The notes under the pieces are model-generated. The model was not told the origin of the DNA. It made no database searches and worked only from the letters and a program-made list of their open reading frames with translations. A stretch of DNA of 64,000 nt from positions 114,009-178,008 of the forward strand of contig NZ_FWFL01000008.1 of NCBI RefSeq assembly GCF_900172295.1. The letters run 5' to 3'. Positions 26,930-36,899 of the stretch are shown piece by piece (the first letter of the stretch is position 1; every line of letters begins with the position of its first letter). A program made the translations under genes and the position numbers. Source of the DNA: Roseovarius litorisediminis (lineage in GTDB: Bacteria > Pseudomonadota > Alphaproteobacteria > Rhodobacterales > Rhodobacteraceae).

Positions 26930-27929
26930 TTTTCGGTTCCAATGCGATGCGGACAGGGTCACCGTCGTCGTTTCCCTCGGCACGGGTAGCAATGATTTCA
27001 GCGGCTTTCCTGCCAATCTCAAGACGGCAGGCGTCCATTGTGGCCAGTTGCCGTGGCAGGCCCTGCAACAGATCCACGCCATTAAACCCGGCCAGTCCGA
27101 TTTGCCCGGGGATTTCGACGCCCTGCTCCAACAGGTACAACAACCCGCCGGCCCCTATCATGTCGTTTGAGTAATAAAGGAAATCCAGTTCTGGCGTACG
27201 TTTGAGCATGGCCGCAGTCATCTCGCGGCCCTTGGCAAGCGCTGATCCGCCTGAATAAAACTCCTGATCGGCGATTTCCACACCAGCTTTGGCCAACGCT
27301 TCGGTAAAACCTTCAAAGCGTTTACGGGCGCGGTGATCCAGTGGCATTTTGGTACCCAGAAAACCTATATGTTCGTACCCGGCCTTGAGGATCGCCTGCG
27401 CCATCTTCTGTCCCGCGCGACGATGCGAAATACCCACAACCGAGTCGACCGGCGTACCGTCCACATCCATGATCTCGACCACCGGGATGCCGGACGCCCG
27501 CAGCATGGCGCGGCTGGCGTCGGAATGCTCGAGTCCAGCAATAATAACGCCAGATGGACGCCACGAGAGCATCTCATATAGAACTTTCTCTTCTTTTTCA
27601 GGCAAATATCCGGTCAAGCCCACAACCGGCTGAAGCCCCGTTTCTTCCAGAACCTGAGTAATACCGGTCATCACCTCGGGGAAAACCAGGTTGGACATTG
27701 ACGGAATGATCACCGCCACAAGGTTAACCCGCTGGCTGGCCAGGGCACCAGCAATCTTGTTGGGAACATAGCCAAGCTGCTTGGCGGCCTCAAGAACCCG
27801 TTTGCGGGTGGCATCCGACACATCCCCTTTGCTGCGCAAGACACGGCTGACGGTCATTTCGGAAACGCCGGATGCCTCAGATACATCACGAAGCGTCAGG
27901 GGGCGTTTGTCATGGCGTGTCAAGGGCAT
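26898..27929 (-). CDS. LacI family transcriptional regulator
   Basis: A 343-residue LacI protein. The helix-turn-helix is LTLRDVSEASGVSEMTVSRVL followed by the hinge helix NKIAGALASQ. The sugar-binding-like domain follows (VNLVAVIIPSMSNLVF, GHIGFLGT, FLYYSNDMIGAGGL). Start at 27929 (MPLTRHDKRP) is preferred to a TTG at 27950. No sugar genes adjoin it, so its target is distant or lost. Confidence 0.88.
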   Translation of the reverse strand: MPLTRHDKRPLTLRDVSEASGVSEMTVSRVLRSKGDVSDATRKRVLEAAKQLGYVPNKIAGALASQRVNLVAVIIPSMSNLVFPEVMTGITQVLEETGLQPVVGLTGYLPEKEEKVLYEMLSWRPSGVIIAGLEHSDASRAMLRASGIPVVEIMDVDGTPVDSVVGISHRRAGQKMAQAILKAGYEHIGFLGTKMPLDHRARKRFEGFTEALAKAGVEIADQEFYSGGSALAKGREMTAAMLKRTPELDFLYYSNDMIGAGGLLYLLEQGVEIPGQIGLAGFNGVDLLQGLPRQLATMDACRLEIGRKAAEIIATRAEGNDDGDPVRIALEPKISYGDTLRRR

Positions 27930-28063
27930 CGTCCTGAAAGGGTTTCCCAAGTGTTACCGCGAACAGTAAAGCGGGATCAAGCGCCTAGACCGAACCAGAG
28001 CGATGAAAAACCGTCAAATCGGGCGATGACAAACAGTTTTTGTCCGGGTATGGAAGGCCGCGT

Positions 28064-28140
28064 GGCCCCGTGGCTCAACTGGATAGAGCAGCCCCCTCCT
28101 AAGGGGCAGGTTGCAGGTTCGAATCCTGCCGGGGTCACCA
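28064..28140 (+). tRNA. tRNA-Arg (anticodon CCT)
   Basis: A 77-nt cloverleaf. The acceptor stem GGCCCCG pairs with CGGGGTC (one G-T pair), and the CCA end is encoded. The anticodon stem GCCCC/GGGGC encloses loop CTCCTAA, so the anticodon is CCT, reading AGG. The T arm is GCAGGTTCGAATCCTGC. Expressed alone. Confidence 0.95.
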
Positions 28141-28298
28141 ATCCATCTAAAGCTGACCTATGTAAGGTCTGTTACGCTTGTACGCGGATTTCGTAAGTAC
28201 CAGGCGCCGCAGACTGTCCAGCGCGGCGTCAGCCGCGCCTGCCTTTGGTCACAGGCTGGCCGCAGGCCAGTCGAAGAGGGAGGTGGGTGGGCTCCTAC

Positions 28299-29009
28299 TC
28301 AGATCACCTTGATGACGTCCTTGTCGATAGCCAACATGTAGCCACGCCTTGCGATGTTCTTGACCAGCAATTCACTGACCAGTTGGTTGCCCAGTGTATC
28401 GCGCAGGCGTTTGATGCGGGTAGCGCCGGCGGCCTCTTCGCAATCTATGGCACTGCGGCCCGAGATGACCGCCTCGATCTCGGCGCCGGACATCACATCG
28501 TCATCCATGCGTGCCTCGGCCAGAACTGATAGCGTCTCCATTGCAGCATCGGTCAGTTTGAAACCCATGTTGTTGAGGTAGACGGTTTTCTCTTCGCGAC
28601 TGATCAGAAGGGAACTGACCTGAATACCCGAGCGTTCAATCTGGGCGATGCGGCGGTTCAGGGTGATCAGCATGACCAGAAAGACCAGCGCCGCCACCAA
28701 AAGGGCCGTGGCAAAAACCAGCAGCACAAATATAACCATGCGGTAGCTGGTCAGCGTTTCAGCAAACGCTGTGCCCGACAGCGCCAGGATTTCCAGAAGC
28801 TTGATATCACCCTTGGCAGTCAGCGCATCGTTTTCGACAAATATCCGTTCAACCCGCGCATTAAAGGCGTTGGCATCCGGCAGGCTGAGAAACAGGAAAA
28901 TCGCTGCAAGCGTCAGGATCAGAACAATGGCAATAATACCAAGATGTACCACCCGGTTACCCGAGCGGCGTGCGTCTGCGGCCGTGCTGGTTAATCCCCG
29001 CAAGGGCAT
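28299..29009 (-). CDS. Membrane-anchored winged-helix protein (ToxR/CadC-like, reversed order)
   Basis: A 236-residue protein. Two hydrophobic helices lie at about 20-43 (VVHLGIIAIVLILTLAAIFL) and 92-115 (VIFVLLVFATALLVAALVFL), with about 45 residues between them that would be periplasmic. The C-terminal 90 residues look like an OmpR/PhoB winged helix (LTDAAMETLSVLAE, RIKRLRDTLGNQLV, ARRGYMLAI). Both ends would be cytoplasmic. ToxR-type sensors put the DNA-binding domain first, so the order is reversed. Adjacent small secreted protein on same strand. Confidence 0.65.
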   Translation of the reverse strand: MPLRGLTSTAADARRSGNRVVHLGIIAIVLILTLAAIFLFLSLPDANAFNARVERIFVENDALTAKGDIKLLEILALSGTAFAETLTSYRMVIFVLLVFATALLVAALVFLVMLITLNRRIAQIERSGIQVSSLLISREEKTVYLNNMGFKLTDAAMETLSVLAEARMDDDVMSGAEIEAVISGRSAIDCEEAAGATRIKRLRDTLGNQLVSELLVKNIARRGYMLAIDKDVIKVI

Positions 29010-29027
29010 CCCCTTTTCAAAAAGTTT

Positions 29028-29267
29028 CTATTGTTCGCGCACTGACATAACCTTTAGCAATTTCAGGCCCCGGCCTGCCAACTGCGCCTTCAACTGAGCA
29101 GTGGCATTGGCCACCGTGCAGGGGCCGTCTATCGTGGCGACATCGTAGAAAAGTTCCAGAGGATTGTCGCGCTTGGCTTTATACTCAGCCGTACAGCCCG
29201 CTTGGGCCGTAGTAGCTGCGGCGGCGACGCCAAATATGAGAGTGAATGTGCATACGATGTGTTTCAT
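29028..29267 (-). CDS. Small secreted protein, unknown
   Basis: A 79-residue protein with an N-terminal signal peptide (MKHIVCTFTLIFGVAAAATT, cleavage after AQA likely). Two cysteines remain in the mature protein (C25 and C51), able to form a disulfide. No family recognised. It ends 18 bp before the membrane winged-helix gene on the same strand, with which it may be co-transcribed, as a periplasmic partner or signal. Confidence 0.6.
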   Translation of the reverse strand: MKHIVCTFTLIFGVAAAATTAQAGCTAEYKAKRDNPLELFYDVATIDGPCTVANATAQLKAQLAGRGLKLLKVMSVREQ

Positions 29268-29466
29268 GCGGACAAGATGCGCAGAACCACACAGCTATTC
29301 AATAACCTGTGACAGGAAATGACCCTGATATTTCCTGCTATCTGATAACATCGGGCCGTTATTGTCTGTCTGAGCAGGCAGACCCCATTCTCAGGTCATC
29401 AAGCCCGGCCATGCAAGGTCTGGCACCATGGAGACTCTGCCAAGATACCTGAAAGGAAACCTGACC

Positions 29467-29973
29467 ATGTATCGCAAGTTCATCAGCATTGTAGTGGCGG
29501 CTTCGGTGGCCGTGACCGGACTGACAGCAGCCCCCGCACGCGCCGAAATTAACGACACGACAAAGATCATCGCCGGCGTTGCGGCCCTGGCCATTATCGG
29601 GGCGGCCATTGCCGACAACAAAAAAGATAAACGCAGGCGGGACAGAGATGCCGCTGCACGCAACAATAATTACTACTCGCACGAGCAGTACCGGTACGAC
29701 CGGAGCCGAAAAGCGCATCGCTACAACGACCATGACCATCACCATAAAAAACATCACCGTGACCAGCGTCATAGAAAGGGACACCACCATGATGTCTGGG
29801 GCCAGAACAATGGCCGTCGGAACGGTCAGGTCTTTGGGCACAACGGCCAGCGCCGGGCCGAGCGCCGCGCCTTGCCAGCCAAGTGTTTGCGGCAGGGTAG
29901 CAACGGGCAAACCTTTTACAGTCAGCGTTGTCTGAGCCGTAACGGAATGCAAACTTTTCCCGGTCGCCGCTAA
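29467..29973 (+). CDS. Signal-peptide protein, His/Arg-rich, unknown
   Basis: A 168-residue exported protein. The signal peptide (MYRKFISIVVAASVAVTGLT, AARA site) is followed by a short hydrophobic stretch (IIAGVAALAIIGAAIAD) and a very basic segment with HDHHHKKHHRDQRHRKGHHH in the middle. The C-terminus has two cysteines (C139, C154 region: ALPAKCLRQ, YSQRCLSRN). The His-rich region could bind metal or nucleic acid; no evidence of function. ATG 29467 has AAAGGAAAC upstream; an earlier ATG at 29428 is less likely. Confidence 0.7.
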   Translation: MYRKFISIVVAASVAVTGLTAAPARAEINDTTKIIAGVAALAIIGAAIADNKKDKRRRDRDAAARNNNYYSHEQYRYDRSRKAHRYNDHDHHHKKHHRDQRHRKGHHHDVWGQNNGRRNGQVFGHNGQRRAERRALPAKCLRQGSNGQTFYSQRCLSRNGMQTFPGRR

Positions 29974-30058
29974 AGGCCGGAACCTGTTTGAGCAGATAAA
30001 GGGAGGGGTAGATACCCTTCCTTTTTGCATTGCGGGGCCATCTGTGTTTTCTGGCGGC

Positions 30059-30679
30059 ATGACCGGACCTGATTTTTCCTACGAAGAGACTGCCTTTGCC
30101 CAAGGCGCGCGCTGCGTGGCCGGGGTGGACGAAGTGGGGCGCGGGCCGTTGGCCGGGCCGGTGACGGCGGCAGCCGTCATTCTGGATCCTGCCGACATCC
30201 CTCAGGGGCTGAACGATTCCAAAAAGCTGTCGCCAAAGCGGCGAGAGGCATTGCATGACCTGCTGATGGCCCGTGCCGATGTGTCGATTGCCCATGCATC
30301 GGTTGAGGAAATCGACGCGCTGAATATTCTGCGCGCCTCGCATCTGGCAATGGAACGCGCCGTGGCCGGGCTGCGCCAAAGGCCCGATCTGGCGCTGATT
30401 GACGGCAACATGATCCCGAAGGGCCTGAGCGTACCGGCGCGTGCGATCATCAAGGGGGATGCTGCATCGTTGTCGATTTCGGCAGCTTCGATTGTGGCAA
30501 AAATCACGCGCGACCGGATCATGTGGGCTTTGGCGCAACAGTTTCCCGGCTACGGATGGGAAACTAATGCCGGATACCCGTCAAAAAGCCACAGAGAGGC
30601 GTTGCAAAATCTTGGGGTGACCCCACACCATAGACGTTCATTCAAGCCAGTCCACAACATCTTGTATCAAGAAAAATAA
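30059..30679 (+). CDS. rnhB: Ribonuclease HII
   Basis: A 206-residue enzyme that cleaves RNA in RNA-DNA hybrids and single ribonucleotides in DNA. The first acidic residues are in VAGVDEVGRGPLAGPV (DE), with further family motifs LIDGNMIP and SISAASIVAKITRDRIM and the C-terminal HHRRSFKPV. Length is typical. ATG 30059 is used rather than GTG 30044. It precedes ccrM by 102 bp, as is common in alphaproteobacteria. Confidence 0.93.
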   Translation: MTGPDFSYEETAFAQGARCVAGVDEVGRGPLAGPVTAAAVILDPADIPQGLNDSKKLSPKRREALHDLLMARADVSIAHASVEEIDALNILRASHLAMERAVAGLRQRPDLALIDGNMIPKGLSVPARAIIKGDAASLSISAASIVAKITRDRIMWALAQQFPGYGWETNAGYPSKSHREALQNLGVTPHHRRSFKPVHNILYQEK

Positions 30680-30689
30680 CTAAGCATTT

Positions 30690-30728
30690 GATTCAAAAAA
30701 GAAATTGACGGCGAATCAGCTTTGACTC
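30690..30728. promoter_or_regulatory. Three GANTC sites in the ccrM upstream region
   Basis: GATTC (30690), GAATC (30713) and GACTC (30724) lie within 39 bp, 54-92 bp upstream of the ccrM start. GANTC is the sequence that CcrM methylates, so the promoter can sense its own methylation, as the Caulobacter ccrM promoter does. Sites seen directly; autoregulation inferred. Confidence 0.6.
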
Positions 30729-30736
30729 ATCTTTGA

Positions 30737-31897
<1,161 letters not shown>

Positions 31898-31957
31898 TCT
31901 GTCATCCAATAAAATACCGCCGGTGCCTGCGGCCTGACGTAAGGCACTACACCTATG

Positions 31958-31983
31958 CCCCGCCTTCATGGCGGGGTTTTTTT
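31958..31983 (+). terminator. ccrM terminator
   Basis: Stem CCCCGCC/GGCGGGG, 5-nt loop, then seven T residues. About 60 bp past the ccrM stop. Confidence 0.85.
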
Positions 31984-32049
31984 ACCGGCAGAACACATAG
32001 CCCAAAGCGCCTCGCCTTTTTTGCTATTTCGGACTAACGGCGTGACGCT

Positions 32050-32925
32050 TTAGTTTGTCAGGCGCCGCTGCTTTGACAGCTGAACCGCCAGAATGCCCGC
32101 AGCGATAACCGCCACGCCGATGATGTCACGCGTGCCCAGCTGCTCGCTGAGGATCAGCGCGGCGATCGCCACCCCCAGAAACGGGTTGAGAAAGTGGAAG
32201 GTTGCGGCCCTGACCGCACCAATTCTGTTGACCAGTAGGAACCAAACCAGCGTGGCTGCAAGCCCAGGGACAAGGGTGGTATAGGCAAACGCGGCGATCA
32301 GCTGCCAGCTCCAGTTGATTTCGATGGTTTCTGTAGTCACGGCCACGGCCCCCAACACTGCACTGCCCACCAGCATTTGCAGCCCGACAACCATCAGGAA
32401 ATTGCCGCCCGAAGTGGCACCTCGCACCAGCAGCGTTGCAAAGGTAAGCGCGATCACCCCAAGAACGCAGAGTGTGAGCCCATACATGTCAACGCCACCT
32501 TCAAGGCGTGATCCCATGATGATTGCAACGCCCACAACCCCTGCAAGAAGGCCCAGAATTCCCAGGAACCCGATGCGTTCCCCAAAGATCAACCAACCTG
32601 CCAACCCCACCAGCAAGGGCATGGTCGACGCGATAATGGCCGCCAGGGACGCCTCGATCGATTGCATCGCAACGAAATTCAGGCCGAGGTACAGAGCGTT
32701 CTGGCAGATGCCGAAAACGATTGTCGCGCGCCATTGATTACGTGTGAGTTTCCAGGTTTGGCCCAGCATTCTGGCAATCAGAACGCCCAGCAGGCCCGAG
32801 ATCAGAAAACGCAGGCAAAGGGCGGTCAGGGGCGGCGCGGCAGCCACGATGATGCGGGCCGACGTGAAAGCGCTGGACCACATGACCGCAAAGGCCAGCC
32901 CCATGATGATTGCACGAATGTCCAT
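32050..32925 (-). CDS. DMT (EamA) family transporter
   Basis: A 291-residue inner-membrane protein with about ten helices arranged as two EamA repeats of five (first half includes AVMWSSAFTSARI, second FATLLVRGA). Members export amino acids or small metabolites; the substrate is unknown. Start at 32925 (MDIRAIIMGL) avoids a 14-codon tail of no hydrophobicity. Single gene, convergent with ccrM. Confidence 0.87.
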   Translation of the reverse strand: MDIRAIIMGLAFAVMWSSAFTSARIIVAAAPPLTALCLRFLISGLLGVLIARMLGQTWKLTRNQWRATIVFGICQNALYLGLNFVAMQSIEASLAAIIASTMPLLVGLAGWLIFGERIGFLGILGLLAGVVGVAIIMGSRLEGGVDMYGLTLCVLGVIALTFATLLVRGATSGGNFLMVVGLQMLVGSAVLGAVAVTTETIEINWSWQLIAAFAYTTLVPGLAATLVWFLLVNRIGAVRAATFHFLNPFLGVAIAALILSEQLGTRDIIGVAVIAAGILAVQLSKQRRLTN

Positions 32926-33384
32926 GCTGCCAGTTGCCTCTGATGCTGCTCGCGACAGCCTTGCCACAGGGAAAGGGGAAAGAAAAGGTAGGCTGGTTTC
33001 ACAATTCAGAAGGCGGGTCAGGCCGATTTTTGATCAGGCGCTGCGTAAGCATCGTGATTTCAGAACAGCCTTTGGCGTTGCACACGATACTGTTCTGGAA
33101 GGGGCGAGGCGGGATGATGTCCCCGCCGCCAGTCCATAGGTTTTTGCAGGGGCCCGCATCCAGATTGCTCTGGATCAGTATTTTACCTCTTGCTCTGCCG
33201 CCGCCCGGACCACGCAACGCGCTTCGAACCAGAAAGCCGCGGTTGCTTTCTTTATCAGGGATACGTCGAAATTTCGGGCGAAATACGGATACTTTGTGCG
33301 TTTTACGAAACGGTTAATACTGACCAAACAGAAAAAGGCCGCCCCATCGGGCGACCCTTTTCCAAAACTCAGCAAGATGCAGGC
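32926..33384. other. 459-bp gap; several hairpins, no convincing gene
   Basis: No ORF here has plausible codon use. Structure seen: an 8-bp inverted repeat CAGAACAG/CTGTTCTG (33061-33097), a GGCGGG/CCCGCC hairpin (33108-33127) and ATCCAG/CTGGAT (about 33159-33176) ahead of TATTTT. The run of hairpins could be a structured RNA read rightward. The HU terminator is at 33332-33357. No RNA family recognised. Confidence 0.3.
33332..33357 (-). terminator. HU gene terminator
   Basis: Hairpin with core GCCC/GGGC and one mismatch, followed on the minus strand by TTTTT, 28 bp beyond the stop of the HU gene. Confidence 0.65.
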
Positions 33385-33672
33385 TTAGCCGTTGACGCTG
33401 TCTTTGAGCGCTTTGGCGATGGTCATCTTGACGACCTTGTCTGCTTCTTTCTTGATCTGCTCGCCGGTGGCAGGGTTGCGCACCATACGCTCGGGGCGTT
33501 CGCGGCAATAAATTTTGCCAACGCCCGGCAGGGTTACCGCACCGCCACCCGAAACTTCGCGGGTGATAATTGCGATTACTGAATCCAGTGCATTGCCTGC
33601 AGATTTCTTATCGCTGCCCATTTCTTCGGCCAGGGCGGCAACAAGTTGTGTTTTGGTCATTGGTTTTGCCAT
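33385..33672 (-). CDS. HU family DNA-binding protein
   Basis: A 95-residue histone-like protein. It has the N-terminal dimerisation helices (TKTQLVAALAEEMG) and the beta-arm motif GKIYCRERPERMVRNPATGE, close to the HU/IHF signature with the arm proline before ATG. It bends and compacts DNA as a dimer. Start at 33672 has GGAG upstream. It is one of the highly expressed nucleoid proteins; terminator directly downstream. Confidence 0.93.
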   Translation of the reverse strand: MAKPMTKTQLVAALAEEMGSDKKSAGNALDSVIAIITREVSGGGAVTLPGVGKIYCRERPERMVRNPATGEQIKKEADKVVKMTIAKALKDSVNG

Positions 33673-33803
33673 TTTATAGTCTCCTTCAACTGCCCTGTAT
33701 ATGGGCCTCATGCGCGTGATTTAACTGTATGTAGCGAACAAACACAATGAATAGTGGGCAAAAGCAAGGGAAATTCGTGCATTTTGTGCCGATTTACGCC
33801 AGG

Positions 33804-35288
33804 TCAGAGGAAGGCCGTTTCACTAAAACTGCGTAACTTTCGGCTATGGATACGTTCCAGCGGCATTTTGCTGAGGGTTTCCATGGCGCGAATCCCGATC
33901 ATAAGATGGCGCGAAACCTGCTTATTATAGAAATCGCTGGCCATTCCTGGTAGTTTCAATTCGCCATGCAGGGGCTTGTCGCTGACACATAAAAGCGTGC
34001 CATAGGGAACCCGAAACCTGAACCCGTTGGCGGCAATTGTGGCACTTTCCATATCCAGAGCGATGGCGCGGCTTTGGCTGAGGCGCTGTACCGGGCCGGA
34101 CTGATCACGCAATTCCCAGTTCCGGTTGTCCAGGCTGGCCACGGTTCCTGTTCGCATGATGCGTTTCAGGTCATACCCTTCCAGTTTGGTCTCGGCCGCC
34201 ACTGCCTGTTCAAGCGCGATCTGGATTTCAGCCAACGCCGGGATGGGAACCCAGGCCGGCAGATCGGCATCAAGCACGCGGTCTTCGCGCAGGTAGGCAT
34301 GGGCCAGAACAAAGTCTCCAAGCGACTGAGAATTGCGCAGACCCGCGCAATGGCCAACCATGATCCAGGCATGAGGGCGCAGCACGGCGATATGGTCGGT
34401 CGCGGTTTTGGCATTCGACGGCCCAACCCCGATGTTGACCAGCGTAATGCCAGACCCATCGGACCGCTTCAGATGATAGGATGGCATCTGCGGCAGCTTG
34501 TCGGGCGTTTCCAGATGACCATCTGGCGTGGTGATTACGGTGTTTCCGGTGCTGACAAAAGCGGTATAGCCGCTCTCGGGATCGGCCAGCATCTTGCGGG
34601 CATAGCCCTCAAACTCGGAGACATAGAACTGGTAGTTGGTGAACAGAACGTGGTTCTGAAAATGTTTGGGGTCCGTGTCTGTGTAATGCGACAGGCGCGC
34701 CAGTGAATAATCTACACGTTGCGCGGTAAAAGGCGCCAGCGGCTCCGCACCGTCGGTGGCGGGTTTGTTGGTTCCGTTGACGATTTCATCATTGGTGGTG
34801 CTGAGGTCCGGCACGTCGAACACGTCCCGGAGGATAAAATCGGCAGCGCCTTCTTGCGGAACGGAAATCGAGGTATCATTGGCCACCGCAAAATGTACTG
34901 GCATAGGCGTGTCCGACACGCGAATGCAGACCGGTACACCATGATTGCACAGCAGCAAATCAATCTGCTGCTCCAGATATTTTCGAAACAGGTCAGGCCG
35001 GGTGACTGTTGTGGCATGCGTGCCCGGTTCGGGCACATGGCCAAAACTGAGCCGACTGTCGATCTTGGCAAAGCTTGTCGTGGTGATGCGGATTTCAGGA
35101 TAAAAAGCACGGATACGCTGAAGCGGAACAGTGCCCTGCATGACCCCGGCAAACTCGGCACAGAGAAACTTTGATGCTGTGTCATAAAGCTCGATCAACC
35201 GGTCCACCGCGGCCCCAGCCTGTGTAAAGTTTTCAGCTCCGGGAACCTTGGGCGTTTTCACCCCGGTGGTCTGGTCGATCAACGTCAT
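33804..35288 (-). CDS. amn: AMP nucleosidase
   Basis: A 494-residue enzyme that splits AMP into adenine and ribose 5-phosphate. The N-terminal domain (Amn N) and the C-terminal nucleoside-phosphorylase-like domain (LVNIGVGPSNAKTATDHIAV, AIALDMESATIAANG with the catalytic Met-Glu) match the family. Start at 35288 (MTLIDQTTG) has AGAGGA upstream. Divergent from a VOC gene. Confidence 0.94.
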   Translation of the reverse strand: MTLIDQTTGVKTPKVPGAENFTQAGAAVDRLIELYDTASKFLCAEFAGVMQGTVPLQRIRAFYPEIRITTTSFAKIDSRLSFGHVPEPGTHATTVTRPDLFRKYLEQQIDLLLCNHGVPVCIRVSDTPMPVHFAVANDTSISVPQEGAADFILRDVFDVPDLSTTNDEIVNGTNKPATDGAEPLAPFTAQRVDYSLARLSHYTDTDPKHFQNHVLFTNYQFYVSEFEGYARKMLADPESGYTAFVSTGNTVITTPDGHLETPDKLPQMPSYHLKRSDGSGITLVNIGVGPSNAKTATDHIAVLRPHAWIMVGHCAGLRNSQSLGDFVLAHAYLREDRVLDADLPAWVPIPALAEIQIALEQAVAAETKLEGYDLKRIMRTGTVASLDNRNWELRDQSGPVQRLSQSRAIALDMESATIAANGFRFRVPYGTLLCVSDKPLHGELKLPGMASDFYNKQVSRHLMIGIRAMETLSKMPLERIHSRKLRSFSETAFL

Positions 35289-35384
35289 GTCATTCCTCTG
35301 GGGGTTCTGTTCACGTGCCACAGGTTGACACGGGCAGAGGGGGTGTTCAAGCTACCTGTCGGCTTGATGATACAGGAGGTCGGC

Positions 35385-35804
35385 ATGGACTATGAAACCG
35401 TCAGTCCCGAGGATTTCGGGGCCTCCCTGACAGGGGTCGGATTGAATATTCTGGTGCGCGATGTCCCGGCCGAGGTTGCGTTTCTTGAAGCGGTGTTTGA
35501 CATGCAGGGCCACCGGGTGACCCGCGATTTCGCGATCATGACCTATCATGGTCAGGTGATGCAGCTGCATGCCGATCCCACCTATTCAACCAATCCGCTT
35601 TTAGGGCTGCTGCCCGAGGCCGGTGCACGCGGGGCAGGTGCCGAATTCCGACTGTATCAAACCGATCCCGACGAGGCCGCCAAACGAGCCACAGCGCATG
35701 GTGCACATATCCTGCAAGCCCCCACAGACAAACCCCACGGCCTGCGCGAGACATACATACTGTGCGACAACGGGTATGCTTGGGTGGCCTCACGGCCGCT
35801 TTGA
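35385..35804 (+). CDS. VOC/glyoxalase family protein
   Basis: A 139-residue vicinal-oxygen-chelate protein (DFGASLTGVGLNILVRDVPA opening, then LLPEAGARGAGAEFRLYQTD). GGAGG lies 6 nt upstream of ATG 35385. Metal residues are weakly conserved: a His is missing where glyoxalase I has its first ligand (TGVGLNI), so it may be non-catalytic or differ in substrate. Divergent from amn. Confidence 0.75.
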   Translation: MDYETVSPEDFGASLTGVGLNILVRDVPAEVAFLEAVFDMQGHRVTRDFAIMTYHGQVMQLHADPTYSTNPLLGLLPEAGARGAGAEFRLYQTDPDEAAKRATAHGAHILQAPTDKPHGLRETYILCDNGYAWVASRPL

Positions 35805-35891
35805 AGCCTTTTCAGACTTGGCCCCATAGCCCGGAATCAAGGCCACCTGCGGTCCGGCATGGTCTAGCATTCAACGGCAACTTTGTCCGTG

Positions 35892-36794
35892 TTATGTAGG
35901 TTCGGCATTGCGATCTCTTTGATCCTGCGCCATCTCATCGGTCAGCCAACTTACAAAAGCCTGTGCGCCGGGGATGTCGGCCATGTGTGGTGCGGTGATC
36001 AAATAATAGGCCTCCTGCATCTTTGCCCGGTGATCGAAAAGCCGCACTAACCGCCCGGTTTCAATCAGGTGCCCGGCGATGGTGTCATGCGCCATGCACA
36101 GCCCTGCGCCGGACACAGCGGCCGACAGGGCAATGGCATAGGTGGTGGCATAGGTCACTTTTAACTCGGACCAGTCCAGCCCCTGTTCTTCACCCCAAGC
36201 CGCCCATGTGGCCATAAGGTTGGCGCAGTCAAACAGTGTTGTGTTGGGTATGTCCTGCAACGTGCCTGACCAGCCAGGCGCGGCTACGGGATAAGAGAAA
36301 TCCTGCACCAGCTTTTGTGCTGCAACCCCTTCGGAGGGGCGCACGGAATAGCGGATTTCCACATCTGCGCCGGGTGCGATACCCTCGGCCTGTTCCCACA
36401 GTTCGGCGATAATGTTCAAGCGTACGTCGGGGTGACGGGCGTAAAACCGGCCCAATCGTGGGGCCAGCCAGAAGGTGCCAAAGCTCATGTTGGTATGCAC
36501 CTGCACCACGGTTTCGCGCCCGCCGGTCACGGCCAGAGTGCCACGCGACAGGGTGCGAAAGGCATCCCTCACGATAGGAAGATAGCTTGACCCGGTTTCG
36601 GTCAGTTCCAGGGCGCGGGGGCGGCGATGGAACAGGGCTCGGCCCATGTGCCCTTCAAGGGCTTTGATTTGCTGGCTGACGGCGCTTTGGGTCATGTTCA
36701 ATTCGCCCGCCGCGGCGGTAAAAGACAGATGGCGCGCGGAGGCCTCGAACGCACGTAGCCAATTCAGCGGAGGCAGGGTTTGGCGCACTGGCAT
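35892..36794 (-). CDS. LysR family transcriptional regulator (GcvA-like)
   Basis: A 300-residue LysR protein with N-terminal winged helix (LNWLRAFEASARHLSFTAAA, MTQSAVSQQIKALEGHMG). Start at 36794 (MPVRQTLPPL). It is divergent from the class II aldolase gene by 105 bp and probably regulates it. Confidence 0.89.
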   Translation of the reverse strand: MPVRQTLPPLNWLRAFEASARHLSFTAAAGELNMTQSAVSQQIKALEGHMGRALFHRRPRALELTETGSSYLPIVRDAFRTLSRGTLAVTGGRETVVQVHTNMSFGTFWLAPRLGRFYARHPDVRLNIIAELWEQAEGIAPGADVEIRYSVRPSEGVAAQKLVQDFSYPVAAPGWSGTLQDIPNTTLFDCANLMATWAAWGEEQGLDWSELKVTYATTYAIALSAAVSGAGLCMAHDTIAGHLIETGRLVRLFDHRAKMQEAYYLITAPHMADIPGAQAFVSWLTDEMAQDQRDRNAEPT

Positions 36795-36899
36795 AATCCA
36801 TCCATTAGTCAGACTTATAGCATGCCTGCGTTTTTTTCGTTGGTAAAGTGGCGCGTTCAGAGGCACGATTTCAGCCAACCTTTCAAGGAGCACTTAACC

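Noticed and set aside
28221..28270. Third copy of the intergenic repeat after tRNA-Arg
   Set aside because: It has hairpins and a CTCCTA tail but lacks the TGACGAGA segment that defines copies A and B.
28064..28300. tRNA-Arg as an integration site of a genomic island
   Set aside because: No direct repeat of the tRNA 3' end was found downstream in this window and no integrase gene adjoins it.
33175..33375. 66-residue minus-strand ORF in the gap before the HU gene
   Set aside because: It starts inside the HU terminator and has no ribosome site; composition is not like the real genes.
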